From positions 62,001 to 126,000 of the forward strand of contig NZ_BMDO01000009.1 of NCBI RefSeq assembly GCF_014635825.1: a stretch of DNA of 64,000 nt, read 5' to 3'. Both the position numbers and the translations under genes were made by a program. Below are positions 27,208 to 36,428 of the stretch, piece by piece (within the stretch, counting starts at the first letter, position 1; each line of letters opens with the position of its first letter). The stretch is from Mucilaginibacter galii (GTDB lineage: Bacteria > Bacteroidota > Bacteroidia > Sphingobacteriales > Sphingobacteriaceae). The notes under the pieces were generated by a model, which was not told where the DNA came from, made no database searches, and saw only the letters and a program-made list of their open reading frames with translations.

Positions 27208-28689
27208 TTACTGCTTTAAACGCTTTAAACCTTCTTTAGCTTTTTGCTCGATGCTGTTTTCCTGCTGATGGTTTTTAAAGCCAATGGCCATATTATAATA
27301 ACTGATCGCATGGTTGCTATCTTTACGCTGCTCATACAAGTTACCCATCTTTAAGGCCGACATGGGCGCAAAATAATACGAGGTACCTTTGCCTGTGTTA
27401 ATAGCCTGCTGATAGGTAACCAAAGCGTTACTATCTCGCTGCAAGGCATCATATACCCGGCCAAGGCGGTAATAGTACTCGGCTTTGTCGTGTACGGTGG
27501 AGTAATTATCAGCGTTTTTATCTTTCAATAACGCCAGGGCCTTTTCATACAAGCCTCCGTCAAACCAAAGGCGGGCACGCAGCAGGTTTGGGTTATATTG
27601 CGGATCAGCAATTTCGGTTAATGCGCGCTTATCTTTTTCGTTATAAATGTACCCTTTGGTTTTGGCTAATTGGGCAAAGGCTTCATACCGCTTAATGTTT
27701 CCATCCAGCAGGGCATCCCAGGCCAGGTGCAGGTAAGTATCTTTAATAAAGTTTACCCCTTTATTGGTTTGCAAAAACTTGTTAAAATAATTGTTGGCCG
27801 TATTATCCAAAATATTCATTTTGGCAAGGCCGGTGAGGTAATCGAGGTATGGGTAAGGTTGGTATTCATTACCTTCGGGGCGTTTATCAAAATATTTTAT
27901 AGCCTCGGTGCTGTGCCCTGTACGTAGCGCTATATAACCTTGTATATAGCTTTTGAGCAAGCTACCGTTATCCATACGGGCAGTATATTGCTGCATCTTG
28001 GTATAAGCCTGCGGGTCGTTAACCACATCGGCTTGCAGGTAGGTGGTATAAAATACCGCCTCGTCGTAATACATGGCATAGGCAGATTGCGGCAAACGGG
28101 CGGTTACGCTTTGCAACAAATTTATACCGTTACTAATATTGCCCTTAATACCAAAAACGTTTAATACACTTTTCAGCGTGCCATCGGGCAAGGCGCCTAA
28201 AGCTACGGTCACTACCCCTAAAGGAATATCATCGGGCAAAAACGCGGGGAACTTTTTCTGGTTATCGTTTAACAAACGGTAGGCTCTATTAATGGCAAAA
28301 CCTGCGGTGGTATTATCGCCAAAGCGGCTGTTGAGCAAGGCCCATTGTAATTGTACCTGCGCCAGCGCAAAGTTGTAATAGGGCGATGCTTTATCTTCAT
28401 CCTCCAGCTTATCTAACCTATCGGCTTTGTTTCCTTTAAGGCGGTCGTAATCACTTTTACTTTCGGTGCTTAACATCCAAAAGTAATCGTAATAATTATC
28501 GAGCAATAGGGCATAACCATTTTGCGGATGGGTGGCCTTTTCGCGGTCAATTTGCTGGCGTGCGGCCGAAAGCTTAAAGCTGAGGATATTTTTATACGCC
28601 TGTATACAATTGGCGTTCACGTCAAAATTAGCACTGGCTTTAAAGCTAATGAGCAGAAGAATACTTAACGGAAGAAAATATTTTGTCAT
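27208..28689 (-). CDS. Secreted tetratricopeptide-repeat protein
   Basis: 493 residues. Signal peptide MTKYFLPLSILLLISFKASA. The mature part is almost wholly helical. C-terminal TPR-like hairpins include AEYYYRLGRVYDALQRDSNALVTYQQAI and ALKMGNLYEQRKDSNHAISYYNMAIGF, with the Ala/Gly/Tyr spacing of TPRs. Earlier repeats are divergent. Such proteins act as scaffolds for envelope complexes; no partner can be named. It lies directly downstream of the zinc-ribbon gene but is separated from it by a terminator. Confidence 0.85.
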   Translation of the reverse strand: MTKYFLPLSILLLISFKASANFDVNANCIQAYKNILSFKLSAARQQIDREKATHPQNGYALLLDNYYDYFWMLSTESKSDYDRLKGNKADRLDKLEDEDKASPYYNFALAQVQLQWALLNSRFGDNTTAGFAINRAYRLLNDNQKKFPAFLPDDIPLGVVTVALGALPDGTLKSVLNVFGIKGNISNGINLLQSVTARLPQSAYAMYYDEAVFYTTYLQADVVNDPQAYTKMQQYTARMDNGSLLKSYIQGYIALRTGHSTEAIKYFDKRPEGNEYQPYPYLDYLTGLAKMNILDNTANNYFNKFLQTNKGVNFIKDTYLHLAWDALLDGNIKRYEAFAQLAKTKGYIYNEKDKRALTEIADPQYNPNLLRARLWFDGGLYEKALALLKDKNADNYSTVHDKAEYYYRLGRVYDALQRDSNALVTYQQAINTGKGTSYYFAPMSALKMGNLYEQRKDSNHAISYYNMAIGFKNHQQENSIEQKAKEGLKRLKQ

Positions 28690-28692
28690 TAC

Positions 28693-28717
28693 AAAAAAGG
28701 CGCCTTTTAGGCGCCTT
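28693..28717 (-). terminator. Rho-independent terminator after the zinc-ribbon gene
   Basis: AAGGCGCC (28697-28704), TTTTA loop and GGCGCCTT (28710-28717) form an 8-base-pair perfect stem, followed on the minus strand by a T-run. It lies between the zinc-ribbon gene and the TPR gene start, so the TPR gene needs its own promoter or read-through. Confidence 0.85.
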
Positions 28718-28739
28718 ATATCATTTTTATTAAAGTTGA

Positions 28740-29486
28740 TTATGCAGTTTGCTCTTCTTCAACACCCATTTGCTCGTCAACCAAAATACGGCCGCAGTGC
28801 TCGCAAACGATAATTTTTTTACGCTGACGGATGTCTGACTGGCGCTGAGGCGGAATTTGGTTAAAGCAACCAGAGCAAGAATCGCGCTGAATAGTTACTA
28901 CGGCCAAACCGTTCTTAGCGTTTTTACGCAAGCGGTTGTAAGCAATTAGCAAACGTTCTTCAATAGTTGGGATAGCTTTTTCGGCCTGGGCATTCAATTC
29001 GCTTTCTTCTTTTTCAGTTTCGGCGGTAATAGTACCTAACTCGGCTTTCTTGGCGTCCAGGTCATTTTTACGACCTTCTAAATCGGCAAGTGCCTTTTCG
29101 TAGATCTGGGTTTTTGAAGAGATCTCAAAACCAAACTCACGTATCTTTTTCTCACTCACCTGGATATCTAAACCCTGAATTTCAATTTCTTTCGAAATTG
29201 CATCATACTCACGGTTGTTTTTTACCTCGTTAAGCTGAGTTTCGTATTTTTTGATATTGGCCTGTGCATCACGGATCAGGTTTTTGCGGGTTACAATATC
29301 ATCCTCTAAATCATCCAGTTCATTTTTTATTTTTTGGATGCGGGTTTCGAGGCCGGCTACATCATCCTCCAAATCAGCCACTTCCATAGGCAACTCTCCT
29401 CTTATCTGGCGAATTTTGTCTATTTTAGTGTGAATTGTTTGCAGGTCAAATAAAGCTTTCAGCTTCTGTTCTATGGTTTGTTCCAT
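28740..29486 (-). CDS. Coiled-coil zinc-ribbon protein (COG1579 type)
   Basis: About 248 residues from ATG 29486; the codon before is a TTG in the same frame. A long antiparallel coiled coil (residues ~10-180, rich in KxxLxxL heptads) ends in a C4 zinc ribbon, CSGCFNQIPPQRQSDIRQ...VCEHCGRIL, with Cys-x2-Cys twice. This is the COG1579/CT398 family, whose precise role is unsettled (proposed nucleic-acid or sigma-factor related). Its start codon shares one base with the stop of the Nif3 gene (TGATG), so translation is coupled. Confidence 0.88.
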   Translation of the reverse strand: MEQTIEQKLKALFDLQTIHTKIDKIRQIRGELPMEVADLEDDVAGLETRIQKIKNELDDLEDDIVTRKNLIRDAQANIKKYETQLNEVKNNREYDAISKEIEIQGLDIQVSEKKIREFGFEISSKTQIYEKALADLEGRKNDLDAKKAELGTITAETEKEESELNAQAEKAIPTIEERLLIAYNRLRKNAKNGLAVVTIQRDSCSGCFNQIPPQRQSDIRQRKKIIVCEHCGRILVDEQMGVEEEQTA

Positions 29487-30583
29487 CAAATAAAATATTT
29501 TATGGGGTTTGTATTAATTTCTGTTAAACGGACGGCAAAGTTACTAAATTTTTTCTGTATTATTTCATACAATAAGTGCTGGGTAAATTGCTCACTTTCA
29601 AAATGTCCCACATCGGCAATTACAATTTTATCTTCGGCATCAAAAAACTCGTGGTACTTGTAATCGGCCGTTACAAAAACATCGGCACCAGCAGCTATAG
29701 CCTGCTTTAACAAGAAGCCGCCTGAGCCACCACAAACAGCCACTTTTTTTACAGGTTTGCCTGTAAGTTGGGTGTGGCGTATAACCGCTGCTTTTAAGTT
29801 AGCTTTAACACTTCCCAAAAAGTCGGTTTCGCTCAAGGGCATCTCTAACTCCCCTATCATGCCCGCGCCTACCTGCTGGTACTGGTTGGTTAAAGTGTAT
29901 AAGTCGTAAGCCACTTCCTCGTAAGGGTGATTGAGGAACAAAGCCATCAATATCTTACTTTCCAGGTGAGCCGGATAAATGGTTTCAATACGTGTTTCGG
30001 CTTCGTGGTGCTGCTCGCCGGGCTGTCCCACATAGGGGTTGGTATCCTGCCCTGCCTTGAAAGTACCCATACCTTCGGCGTTAAAGCTGCATTCACTGTA
30101 ATCGCCAATGTTACCGGCGCCAGCTTTAAACAAGGCATCGCGCACAGCAGCCGCATGGCTTAAAGGGACGTAGGTAACCAGCTTTTTAAGGATGCCGTTT
30201 TTGGCAGAGAGTATGCGCGGATTTTTCAATCCCAATACCTGGCAAATGCGGGCGTTTACCCCATCCATTACGCTATCTAAATTGGTGTGAATAGCATACA
30301 GGGCAATATTGTGCCTGATGGCTTTTTCTACCACGCGTTCTACATAGGTTTTGCCGTTAAACTTTTTCAAACCTTTAAAAACGATAGGATGATGCGATAT
30401 AATGACCTGACACCCTGTACGGATAGCTTCATCAACCACAGCTTCGGTACAATCTAAAGAGATGAGCCCCTGGGTAATTTCCTGGTTGCCGTTGCCTACT
30501 ATGAGGCCCGAATTATCGTAATCTTCCTGGTAAGCCAGCGGTGCTATACTTTCCAGGTAAGTAGTTAGTTCGTTAAGTTTCAT
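29486..30583 (-). CDS. Nif3-like dinuclear metal-centre protein
   Basis: 365 residues from ATG 30583 (MKLNELTTYLESIAPLAYQEDYDNSGL). Metal ligands include ISHHPIVFKGLKK and the second site around DVGHFESEQF and TADYKYHEF. An inserted PII-like domain (about 130-240) is normal in the longer members. Nif3/YbgI forms toroidal hexamers; a GTP cyclohydrolase I type 2-like activity has been proposed for the family, so the function here is uncertain. Its start directly abuts repeat copy B. Confidence 0.9.
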   Translation of the reverse strand: MKLNELTTYLESIAPLAYQEDYDNSGLIVGNGNQEITQGLISLDCTEAVVDEAIRTGCQVIISHHPIVFKGLKKFNGKTYVERVVEKAIRHNIALYAIHTNLDSVMDGVNARICQVLGLKNPRILSAKNGILKKLVTYVPLSHAAAVRDALFKAGAGNIGDYSECSFNAEGMGTFKAGQDTNPYVGQPGEQHHEAETRIETIYPAHLESKILMALFLNHPYEEVAYDLYTLTNQYQQVGAGMIGELEMPLSETDFLGSVKANLKAAVIRHTQLTGKPVKKVAVCGGSGGFLLKQAIAAGADVFVTADYKYHEFFDAEDKIVIADVGHFESEQFTQHLLYEIIQKKFSNFAVRLTEINTNPIKYFI

Positions 30584-30584
30584 C

Positions 30585-30683
30585 AACCCCTCCCCACCCT
30601 CCCCGAGAGGGAGGGCTTTTTGAATATCTTTAAATTATTATTAAATTTTAAGTCCTACCTACCAGGGAGGATTAGGAGGGGTT
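30585..30683. repeat. C/G-rich intercistronic inverted repeat, copy B
   Basis: This element fills the whole gap between the TM2 and Nif3 genes on the minus strand. It begins at the TAA stop (30685-30683), followed by ACCCCTCC. It ends GGGGAGGGGTTG, right against the Nif3 ATG. The arms are more diverged than in copy C but still complementary. The SD-like GGAGGGG lies 3 nt from the start codon. Confidence 0.85.
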
Positions 30684-31042
30684 TACATACTGCTCATCTT
30701 AGCAATATTAACACTCTCGTAAATCATTTGGCGATTATAATCATCGGCCAGGCCTTTGTGGTTAATCAGATCTACAATAGTGCCTATGAAACAAAATCCA
30801 CCGGTTAAAAAATAGATAATACCCATGCCCACCTGGCCTATAATAAAGCGTTGTATGCCTGCAATACCAATAAAACCCAGCAATGTAAATATAAGTATAT
30901 CCTGTGCAGATTTCCGTTTGCCGCTATAGATCATTAAAAAATTGCGGTGTTGCGCCTCGCTCATGTTGGCGGTAGCTTGTTGAAGGTAGGCCATCTCTTC
31001 GGGTGTGATTCCCGAAAACGTGGCGTAATAATTAAACTCCAT
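30683..31042 (-). CDS. TM2 domain membrane protein
   Basis: 119 residues. After a soluble N-terminus with an EEMAYLQQATANMSEAQHRNFLMIYSGKRKS helix, two transmembrane helices flank a short turn (LIFTLLGFIGIAGIQRFIIGQVGMGIIYFLTGGFCFIGTIVDLI). This is a TM2 domain, including the G-x-x-R-F-Y/I-x-G motif (GIQRFIIGQ) and a D in the second helix. TM2 proteins have no settled function. It overlaps the DUF2752 gene by 11 bases, within a DUF4199-DUF2752-TM2 run. Confidence 0.88.
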   Translation of the reverse strand: MEFNYYATFSGITPEEMAYLQQATANMSEAQHRNFLMIYSGKRKSAQDILIFTLLGFIGIAGIQRFIIGQVGMGIIYFLTGGFCFIGTIVDLINHKGLADDYNRQMIYESVNIAKMSSM

Positions 31043-31349
31043 GGTCTTTTAGGTTAAGTTCCCTAAAAGTAAACATTTGCATTAAGATGAGGCTATAAAT
31101 CCTGTAAAAAATAATGGCCAGTGCCGGTAGGCCCAACCAGTGTGCTTTAAAAGAGGCATGTAAATTTCCATGTAAAAGCCAGCTGATGGCATGGCCTATT
31201 CCGCAACCCGGGCACCACGTAACGCCCAACAGTTTAAAAACACAAAGTGAAAAATGGATTTGGGAAGCAGGATTGAAAATGGCTAACGACAGCAATGCCG
31301 TTAGCCAAAATATGAGTTCAATATTTTTCTTTAAGATTTTAATCAACAC
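31032..31349 (-). CDS. DUF2752 membrane protein
   Basis: 105 residues with 2-3 transmembrane helices. The hallmark WCPGCGIGHA (C-P-G-C-G) lies near residue 45, followed by the membrane segments HWLGLPALAIIFYRIYSLIL. DUF2752 proteins are small inner-membrane proteins of unknown function, often beside TM2 proteins, as here. The CPGCG motif could bind a metal or take part in disulfide chemistry (speculation). It overlaps the neighbours on both sides by about 11 bases. Confidence 0.88.
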   Translation of the reverse strand: MLIKILKKNIELIFWLTALLSLAIFNPASQIHFSLCVFKLLGVTWCPGCGIGHAISWLLHGNLHASFKAHWLGLPALAIIFYRIYSLILMQMFTFRELNLKDHGV

Positions 31350-31749
31350 TATGGTTCGACTTGTTCATTAATAACAAGGTTGCAGCCAGTGAAGATAACA
31401 CACCAATAAGCAAAGCACCAAATAAACGGCCCGAAAAATCGCGGGTGTTGTGTTCTACCTCTACGTAATTCACGTAGATAAATCCGCCGAAAGCAGCTAT
31501 GGCTCCGCCTACCAGTAATATTTTAAAGCTTTGAATTAAGCCTTCGAGGAAGCCCATTTTACCGCCAAGGTCGTGGTCGCGGTAGCTTTTTAGCCCCAAA
31601 AACAAGCCTAATACTGGGATGATAATTGAAACGTATTCGATAGGTGCAACCTGATCGTTAAAAGTAGTATAACCGGCCCAACGCATTATAAACAGCCATA
31701 AGCCGCTTAAAATACCTATGATTATTCCGGATGCAAGTGCGTTTTTCAT
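31339..31749 (-). CDS. DUF4199 membrane protein
   Basis: 136 residues. Four helices are visible (ALASGIIIGILSGLWLFIMRWAGY, YVSIIIPVLGLFLGLKSYR, LVGGAIAAFGGFIYVNYV, LFGALLIGVLSSLAATLLLM). The Y-R-D-H-D-L-G-G-K-M-G-F-L-E-G motif between helices 2 and 3 is characteristic of DUF4199, a Bacteroidota family of unknown role. It is the first gene of the operon with the DUF2752, TM2 and probably Nif3 genes downstream. Confidence 0.85.
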   Translation of the reverse strand: MKNALASGIIIGILSGLWLFIMRWAGYTTFNDQVAPIEYVSIIIPVLGLFLGLKSYRDHDLGGKMGFLEGLIQSFKILLVGGAIAAFGGFIYVNYVEVEHNTRDFSGRLFGALLIGVLSSLAATLLLMNKSNHSVD

Positions 31750-31832
31750 TGTATTTCTTGTTTAAGTTGGTATAATTAGTATCGTTATATAGGGTAAAAG
31801 GAATATTGCAGTCGATTTGTTTTAGAACGGAA

Positions 31833-31914
31833 TCAAGAATACAGAGTTAAGAGTACAGAATAAGTCATATTGACCTGCCATCGTCTGTATTCTTGACACT
31901 GTACTCTTTACTCT
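31833..31914. repeat. Low-complexity imperfect inverted repeat, 'CAAGAATACAGA' type
   Basis: Left CAAGAATACAGAGTTAAGAG (from 31833) and right TCTGTATTCTTG...TACTCTTTACTCTC (to ~31914) are largely complementary. Together they can form an extended hairpin. The right arm runs to the mfd -7 box. Sequence in this area produces an artificial N-terminal extension of Mfd starting at 31893. The element at 47484-47583 is a relative. Confidence 0.65.
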
Positions 31915-31937
31915 CACCTCACGGCATCTTTTTTGCT

Positions 31938-31945
31938 TATCTTTG
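31938..31945 (+). promoter_or_regulatory. -7 promoter box for mfd
   Basis: TATCTTTG lies 7 nt before the TTG at 31953, which is the reason for choosing that start. Confidence 0.6.
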
Positions 31946-31952
31946 CACTGTT

Positions 31953-34900
31953 TTGAATATTCGCGATATTTTAGAAAGATATAAGGCCGATCAGCGTTTA
32001 ACCACGCTTGCTCAGGCATTGAACAGTTCCAAAAACCCAAGGGTGCAATTGCGCGGACTAGTTGGTTCGAGCGATGCTGCCATTGCGGTAGCTTTGTACT
32101 TTTTACAGCACAAGCACCAGCTTTTTATTTTACCCGACCGCGAGGAGGCCAGCTACTTTCAGGCCGATATTGAAAACCTTACCGGTAAAGAGGTTTTGTT
32201 ATTCCCATCGAGTTACCGCAAAGCGTTTGAGTTTACCCAGCCCGATAGCAGCAACGTGCTGGCCCGCGCTGAGGTATTGAATGAATTGAACCACTCTACC
32301 GAGTATGGACAGATCATTGTTACCTACCCTGAGGCCGTTGCCGAAAAGGTGATTGACCGCTCCTCGTTAGAAAAAAACACGCTCGAAATATCAGTAAACA
32401 ACAAACTGAGCATTGATTTCATCAACGAGTTTTTAGTAGAGTATGACTTTGAACGGGTAGATTTTGTTTACTCGCCCGGCCAGTTTTCGGTGCGTGGGGG
32501 TATTGTTGATATTTTCTCTTTTTCGCATGATCTACCTTACCGCGTAGAGTTTTTTGGCGACCATATAGAATCCATTCGTACGTTCGAAATTGAGAGCCAG
32601 CTATCGGCCGAAAGGGTTAAATCGGTGACCATTGTGCCTAACGTACAATCTAAGTTTCTGACTGAAAATAACATCTCCATATTAGAGTATGTAGAACGCG
32701 ATACCCAGGTTTGGATACGCGATGTACAGTTTACGCTTGATGTTATTCAGGAGGGCAATAAAAAAGCAACCCAGCTATGGAAAGCGCTATCGGCCGATGA
32801 AAAGAACCAGAACCCCGATTGGATAGACCCTAAATATGCTTTTACTGATGAGAAAATGATTGCCGACCAACTGCACGATTTTGCAGTAATTGAGTTTGGC
32901 AAGCAGTTTTTTTACACGGCCGACCATAGCATTAACTTTGATATCCGTCCGCAGCCCTCTTTCAACAAAGATTTTCAGCTGCTTATTCATAACATCAAGA
33001 ATAACGAGGCTGAGCATATTGAGAACCTGATCTTTACTGATAGCCCAAAACAGGTAGAACGCCTGTATGCCATTTTTGAGGATCTTGATAAAACGGTAAA
33101 ATTTACGCCGGTTAATGTTTCCATTCGCGAAGGTTTTATTGACCGGGAACAGAAACTGGCCTGCTACACTGACCACCAAATATTTGACCGCTACTATAAA
33201 TACAAACTGCGTAAGGGTTACCAGCGCACTCAGGCTATAACACTGAAAGAACTACGCGAGCTTAAACCAGGCGATTACGTAACCCATATCGACCACGGTA
33301 TTGGCAAGTATGCCGGCTTGGAAAAAGTAGAAGTAAGCGGCAAAATACAGGAAATGATTCGGCTTATTTATGCCGATAACGATTTGTTGTATGTGAACAT
33401 TAACTCGCTTAACCGCATCTCTAAATTTAGCGGCAAAGAGGGTTCGGTTCCTAAAATGAATAAACTGGGTACCGACACCTGGGAGCGGTTAAAAAAGACT
33501 ACAAAAAAAAAAGTTAAAGACATCGCCCGCGACCTGATCAAGCTTTACGCTATCCGTAAAACTAAAGAGGGTAACGCTTTTTCGCCCGACAGCTATTTAC
33601 AAACCGAACTAGAGGCCAGCTTCATTTACGAAGATACGCCCGACCAGGAAAAGGCCACCAACGACTTCAAGAAAGACATGGAGGCCCCGCACCCTATGGA
33701 CCGGCTCATTTGCGGCGACGTAGGTTTTGGCAAAACAGAGGTGGCCATCCGTGCAGCGTTTAAAGCCGTTGCCGATAGCAAGCAGGTAGCCGTACTGGTG
33801 CCTACCACCATTTTGGCAGCCCAGCACTACAAAACCTTTACCGACCGATTAAAGGGCTTCCCTTGTAATGTTGACTTCATTAACCGTTTTAAAACCAACA
33901 AACAAATTAAAGACAGCCTGGCCAAACTGGCCGAGGGTAAACTGGATATCATCATTGGCACGCACCGCCTGGTAAGCAAGGATGTGAAGTTTAAAGACTT
34001 GGGCCTCATGATAATTGATGAGGAGCAAAAGTTTGGCGTAGCCACTAAAGAAAAGCTGAAAGCTATGCGGGCTGATGTAGACACCCTCACGCTGACCGCC
34101 ACCCCAATACCCCGTACCCTGCATTTCTCCTTGATGGGTGCGCGCGATCTTTCCATTATATCTACCCCGCCGCCTAACCGCCAGCCGGTGGTTACCGAGT
34201 TGCATGTATTTAACGACACGCTCATTAAAGACGCTGTAGAATACGAGATTGAACGCGGTGGACAGATCTTTTTCATCCATAACCGTGTAGCCGACCTGAT
34301 GCAATTAGGCGGCATGATACGAAAACTGGTGCCTAAAGCACGTATAGGTATAGCCCACGGTCAGCTGGAAGGCGATGACCTGGAAGATGTAATGCTGAAG
34401 TTTGTGAACCATGAGTACGATGTACTGGTGGCTACCACCATTATCGAAGCTGGTTTGGATATTCCGAATGCCAATACCATCATTATTAACCACGCCCACA
34501 TGTTTGGCCTGAGCGATTTGCACCAAATGCGCGGACGCGTAGGCCGGAGTAATAAAAAAGCATTTTGTTATCTGCTGAGTCCTCCGCTGTCTACCCTGAC
34601 TTCGGAAGCCCGCAAAAGACTGAGCGCCATTGAAGAATTCAGCGATTTAGGCAGCGGCTTTAACGTAGCCATGCGCGATCTGGACATCCGTGGTAGTGGT
34701 AACCTGTTAGGTGCTGAACAAAGCGGCTTTATTGCCGAGATAGGTTTCGAGATGTATCATAAGATTTTGGACGAAGCCATACAGGAGCTGAAGGACGAAG
34801 AATTTAAAGAAGTTTTTCAGGATGAAAAGCCACGGCCGTTCATCAGTTTTACGCAGATAGATACCGACTTGGAGATATTGATCCCTAACGAGTATGTAAC

Positions 34901-35306
34901 CAGCTTAACTGAGCGTTACAACCTATATGCAGAGCTCTCCAAGCTGGAAAACGAAACCCAACTCATAGCCTTTGAAAAACAATTGACAGACCGCTTTGGC
35001 CCTATCCCGCGCCAGGTGAACGATTTGTTCGACACGCTGCGCCTGCAATGGCTGGGCAAAGCGATAGGTTTTGAAAAAATATCGTTGAAGAAGAACGTAT
35101 TGCGTGGTTATTTCATTACCAACCAGCAATCGGCCTACTTCGAATCGCAGGCGTTTATGCAGGTGCTCAACTTTGTAAAGAACAACCCACGCCGGGTGAA
35201 TATGAAAGAGGTGAAGAATACCTTGCGTATTAGCGTAGAGGGTGTAACCAGTGTAGTGCAGGCGGTAGATATTTTAAGCGAAATCGGCGTAGGTGTCCCA
35301 GCTTAA
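31953..35306 (+). CDS. mfd: Transcription-repair coupling factor Mfd
   Basis: About 1117 residues from TTG 31953 (reading NIRDILERYKADQRL after the initiator). The ATG at 31893 lies inside a repeat and upstream of the -7 box. Domain order: UvrB-homology region (to ~340); CarD-like RNAP-interacting domain (LKPGDYVTHIDHGIGKYAGLEKV, ~430-490); then an ATPase with Walker A ICGDVGFGKTEVAI (~585), DEEQ box MIIDEEQKFGV and QMRGRVGRSNKKAF; and a C-terminal TRCF domain. Mfd displaces stalled RNA polymerase and recruits UvrA. It complements uvrB in this window. It ends at a bidirectional terminator. Confidence 0.97.
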   Translation: MNIRDILERYKADQRLTTLAQALNSSKNPRVQLRGLVGSSDAAIAVALYFLQHKHQLFILPDREEASYFQADIENLTGKEVLLFPSSYRKAFEFTQPDSSNVLARAEVLNELNHSTEYGQIIVTYPEAVAEKVIDRSSLEKNTLEISVNNKLSIDFINEFLVEYDFERVDFVYSPGQFSVRGGIVDIFSFSHDLPYRVEFFGDHIESIRTFEIESQLSAERVKSVTIVPNVQSKFLTENNISILEYVERDTQVWIRDVQFTLDVIQEGNKKATQLWKALSADEKNQNPDWIDPKYAFTDEKMIADQLHDFAVIEFGKQFFYTADHSINFDIRPQPSFNKDFQLLIHNIKNNEAEHIENLIFTDSPKQVERLYAIFEDLDKTVKFTPVNVSIREGFIDREQKLACYTDHQIFDRYYKYKLRKGYQRTQAITLKELRELKPGDYVTHIDHGIGKYAGLEKVEVSGKIQEMIRLIYADNDLLYVNINSLNRISKFSGKEGSVPKMNKLGTDTWERLKKTTKKKVKDIARDLIKLYAIRKTKEGNAFSPDSYLQTELEASFIYEDTPDQEKATNDFKKDMEAPHPMDRLICGDVGFGKTEVAIRAAFKAVADSKQVAVLVPTTILAAQHYKTFTDRLKGFPCNVDFINRFKTNKQIKDSLAKLAEGKLDIIIGTHRLVSKDVKFKDLGLMIIDEEQKFGVATKEKLKAMRADVDTLTLTATPIPRTLHFSLMGARDLSIISTPPPNRQPVVTELHVFNDTLIKDAVEYEIERGGQIFFIHNRVADLMQLGGMIRKLVPKARIGIAHGQLEGDDLEDVMLKFVNHEYDVLVATTIIEAGLDIPNANTIIINHAHMFGLSDLHQMRGRVGRSNKKAFCYLLSPPLSTLTSEARKRLSAIEEFSDLGSGFNVAMRDLDIRGSGNLLGAEQSGFIAEIGFEMYHKILDEAIQELKDEEFKEVFQDEKPRPFISFTQIDTDLEILIPNEYVTSLTERYNLYAELSKLENETQLIAFEKQLTDRFGPIPRQVNDLFDTLRLQWLGKAIGFEKISLKKNVLRGYFITNQQSAYFESQAFMQVLNFVKNNPRRVNMKEVKNTLRISVEGVTSVVQAVDILSEIGVGVPA

Positions 35307-35380
35307 TTATTTGAAGCGTATTTAGGGTAATTAGCTTTGTGGTCATTTAAACTATTTAACCTTTATTTTAACTCATAAAA

Positions 35381-35417
35381 ACAAGAAAGCCCCAACTGTA
35401 AAGTCGGGGCTTCTTGT
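35381..35417. terminator. Bidirectional terminator between mfd and gldN
   Basis: ACAAGAAAGCCCC (35381-35393) and GGGGCTTCTTGT (35406-35417) pair with one bulge around a 12-base loop. On the minus strand a T-run (TTTTT) follows at once, so it suits the gldKLMN transcript best. It also stands downstream of mfd. Confidence 0.8.
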
Positions 35418-35459
35418 TAAAATATAGAACAGCTTGATAGGACTGCTATGATTGATGTA

Positions 35460-36419
35460 TTAATATTGCCATAAACCCAGCTCCCAATCTAACAAAGATT
35501 TTTTGACCTTTTCAGATTCGTAAAGCTTGTCTATACCTTGGGCGTAATCCTTTATACGCTCGTCTTTAGGGTTTGAAACCTTAACTACCACACTGGCAAA
35601 CAAGCGCTTCATAAACACGTCGTCGAAACTTAAGCCGGTGGCATCGTTATTACGGCTTACGGCTTCTTTCGTGGCCAATACCTGGCGTGCTTCGGGGAAA
35701 TATACCCAAAATACCGGCTGGTAATCAGCATCAATGCCGGCCACTTTAAGTTTCATTAAAGGAGCAATACCAATAATACGTGGCTCAAATACCGAGCGTT
35801 GCTTATCAAATACCCAATCTTCCTTCAAACGAAATCGGATTACACTGTCTGGGTTAAACTCACCAGCCTGCATGGAAGAACCAATTTTATCGCCATTGGC
35901 GTCAAATTTATCAACCACGCTACTATCAGCTAAACGGGCCTTTGCTTTACCAGGCGTTAGCGGCACGGCAAAGCCGTCACCGCTTGGGTCATCTTTACTT
36001 GGATTAGGGTCGTATGCAGTTAACTCGCCAGCTTCTACGGCTTCCATCAGCACGTCAATTAAACGCGATTTTGGCGAGGCCAGGTACTGGTTCATTTTTT
36101 CACGCAAATCAATTTCGCGCCAAACACGTTTGGCATAAATAACGTCAGCTTCGCGCAGGTTAGCATAAGGAGTTACGCGGGCACTTAATATGTTGGCCTT
36201 TTTAAAGTAGCCATCCATAGGACGCTCAAAAGGTTTGGCTTTTTTAGCTGTATCAACCACCGGTTGCGCATTAAAAGTGGTATTAGCCACATTATTTTGC
36301 GCGGCAGCCGCTCTACGGTTTGCCGTGGTGGTACGCTTGCGCGTTGTACCTCTTTTTTGAGCATAAGTGCCCAAACAAATTAAACTCAATAGCCCCACCA
36401 CAAAAATCTTCCGTCTCAT
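35460..36419 (-). CDS. gldN: Gliding motility / T9SS protein GldN
   Basis: 319 residues. Signal peptide MRRKIFVVGLLSLICLGTYA, then a Lys/Arg/Thr-rich start and the conserved GldN domain (RPMDGYFKKANILSARVTPYANLREADVIYAKRVWREIDLREKMNQYL and VYFPEARQVLATKEAVSRNNDA). GldN pairs with GldK to form the periplasmic/outer-membrane ring of the type IX secretion trans-envelope core. It is the last of the four gld genes, 10 bases from gldM and followed by a terminator. Confidence 0.95.
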   Translation of the reverse strand: MRRKIFVVGLLSLICLGTYAQKRGTTRKRTTTANRRAAAAQNNVANTTFNAQPVVDTAKKAKPFERPMDGYFKKANILSARVTPYANLREADVIYAKRVWREIDLREKMNQYLASPKSRLIDVLMEAVEAGELTAYDPNPSKDDPSGDGFAVPLTPGKAKARLADSSVVDKFDANGDKIGSSMQAGEFNPDSVIRFRLKEDWVFDKQRSVFEPRIIGIAPLMKLKVAGIDADYQPVFWVYFPEARQVLATKEAVSRNNDATGLSFDDVFMKRLFASVVVKVSNPKDERIKDYAQGIDKLYESEKVKKSLLDWELGLWQY

Positions 36420-36428
36420 ATGTGTTTA

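Noticed and set aside
31893..31952. ATG start 20 codons upstream of mfd
   Set aside because: It lies within a repeat and upstream of the -7 box, so it would not be in the mRNA.
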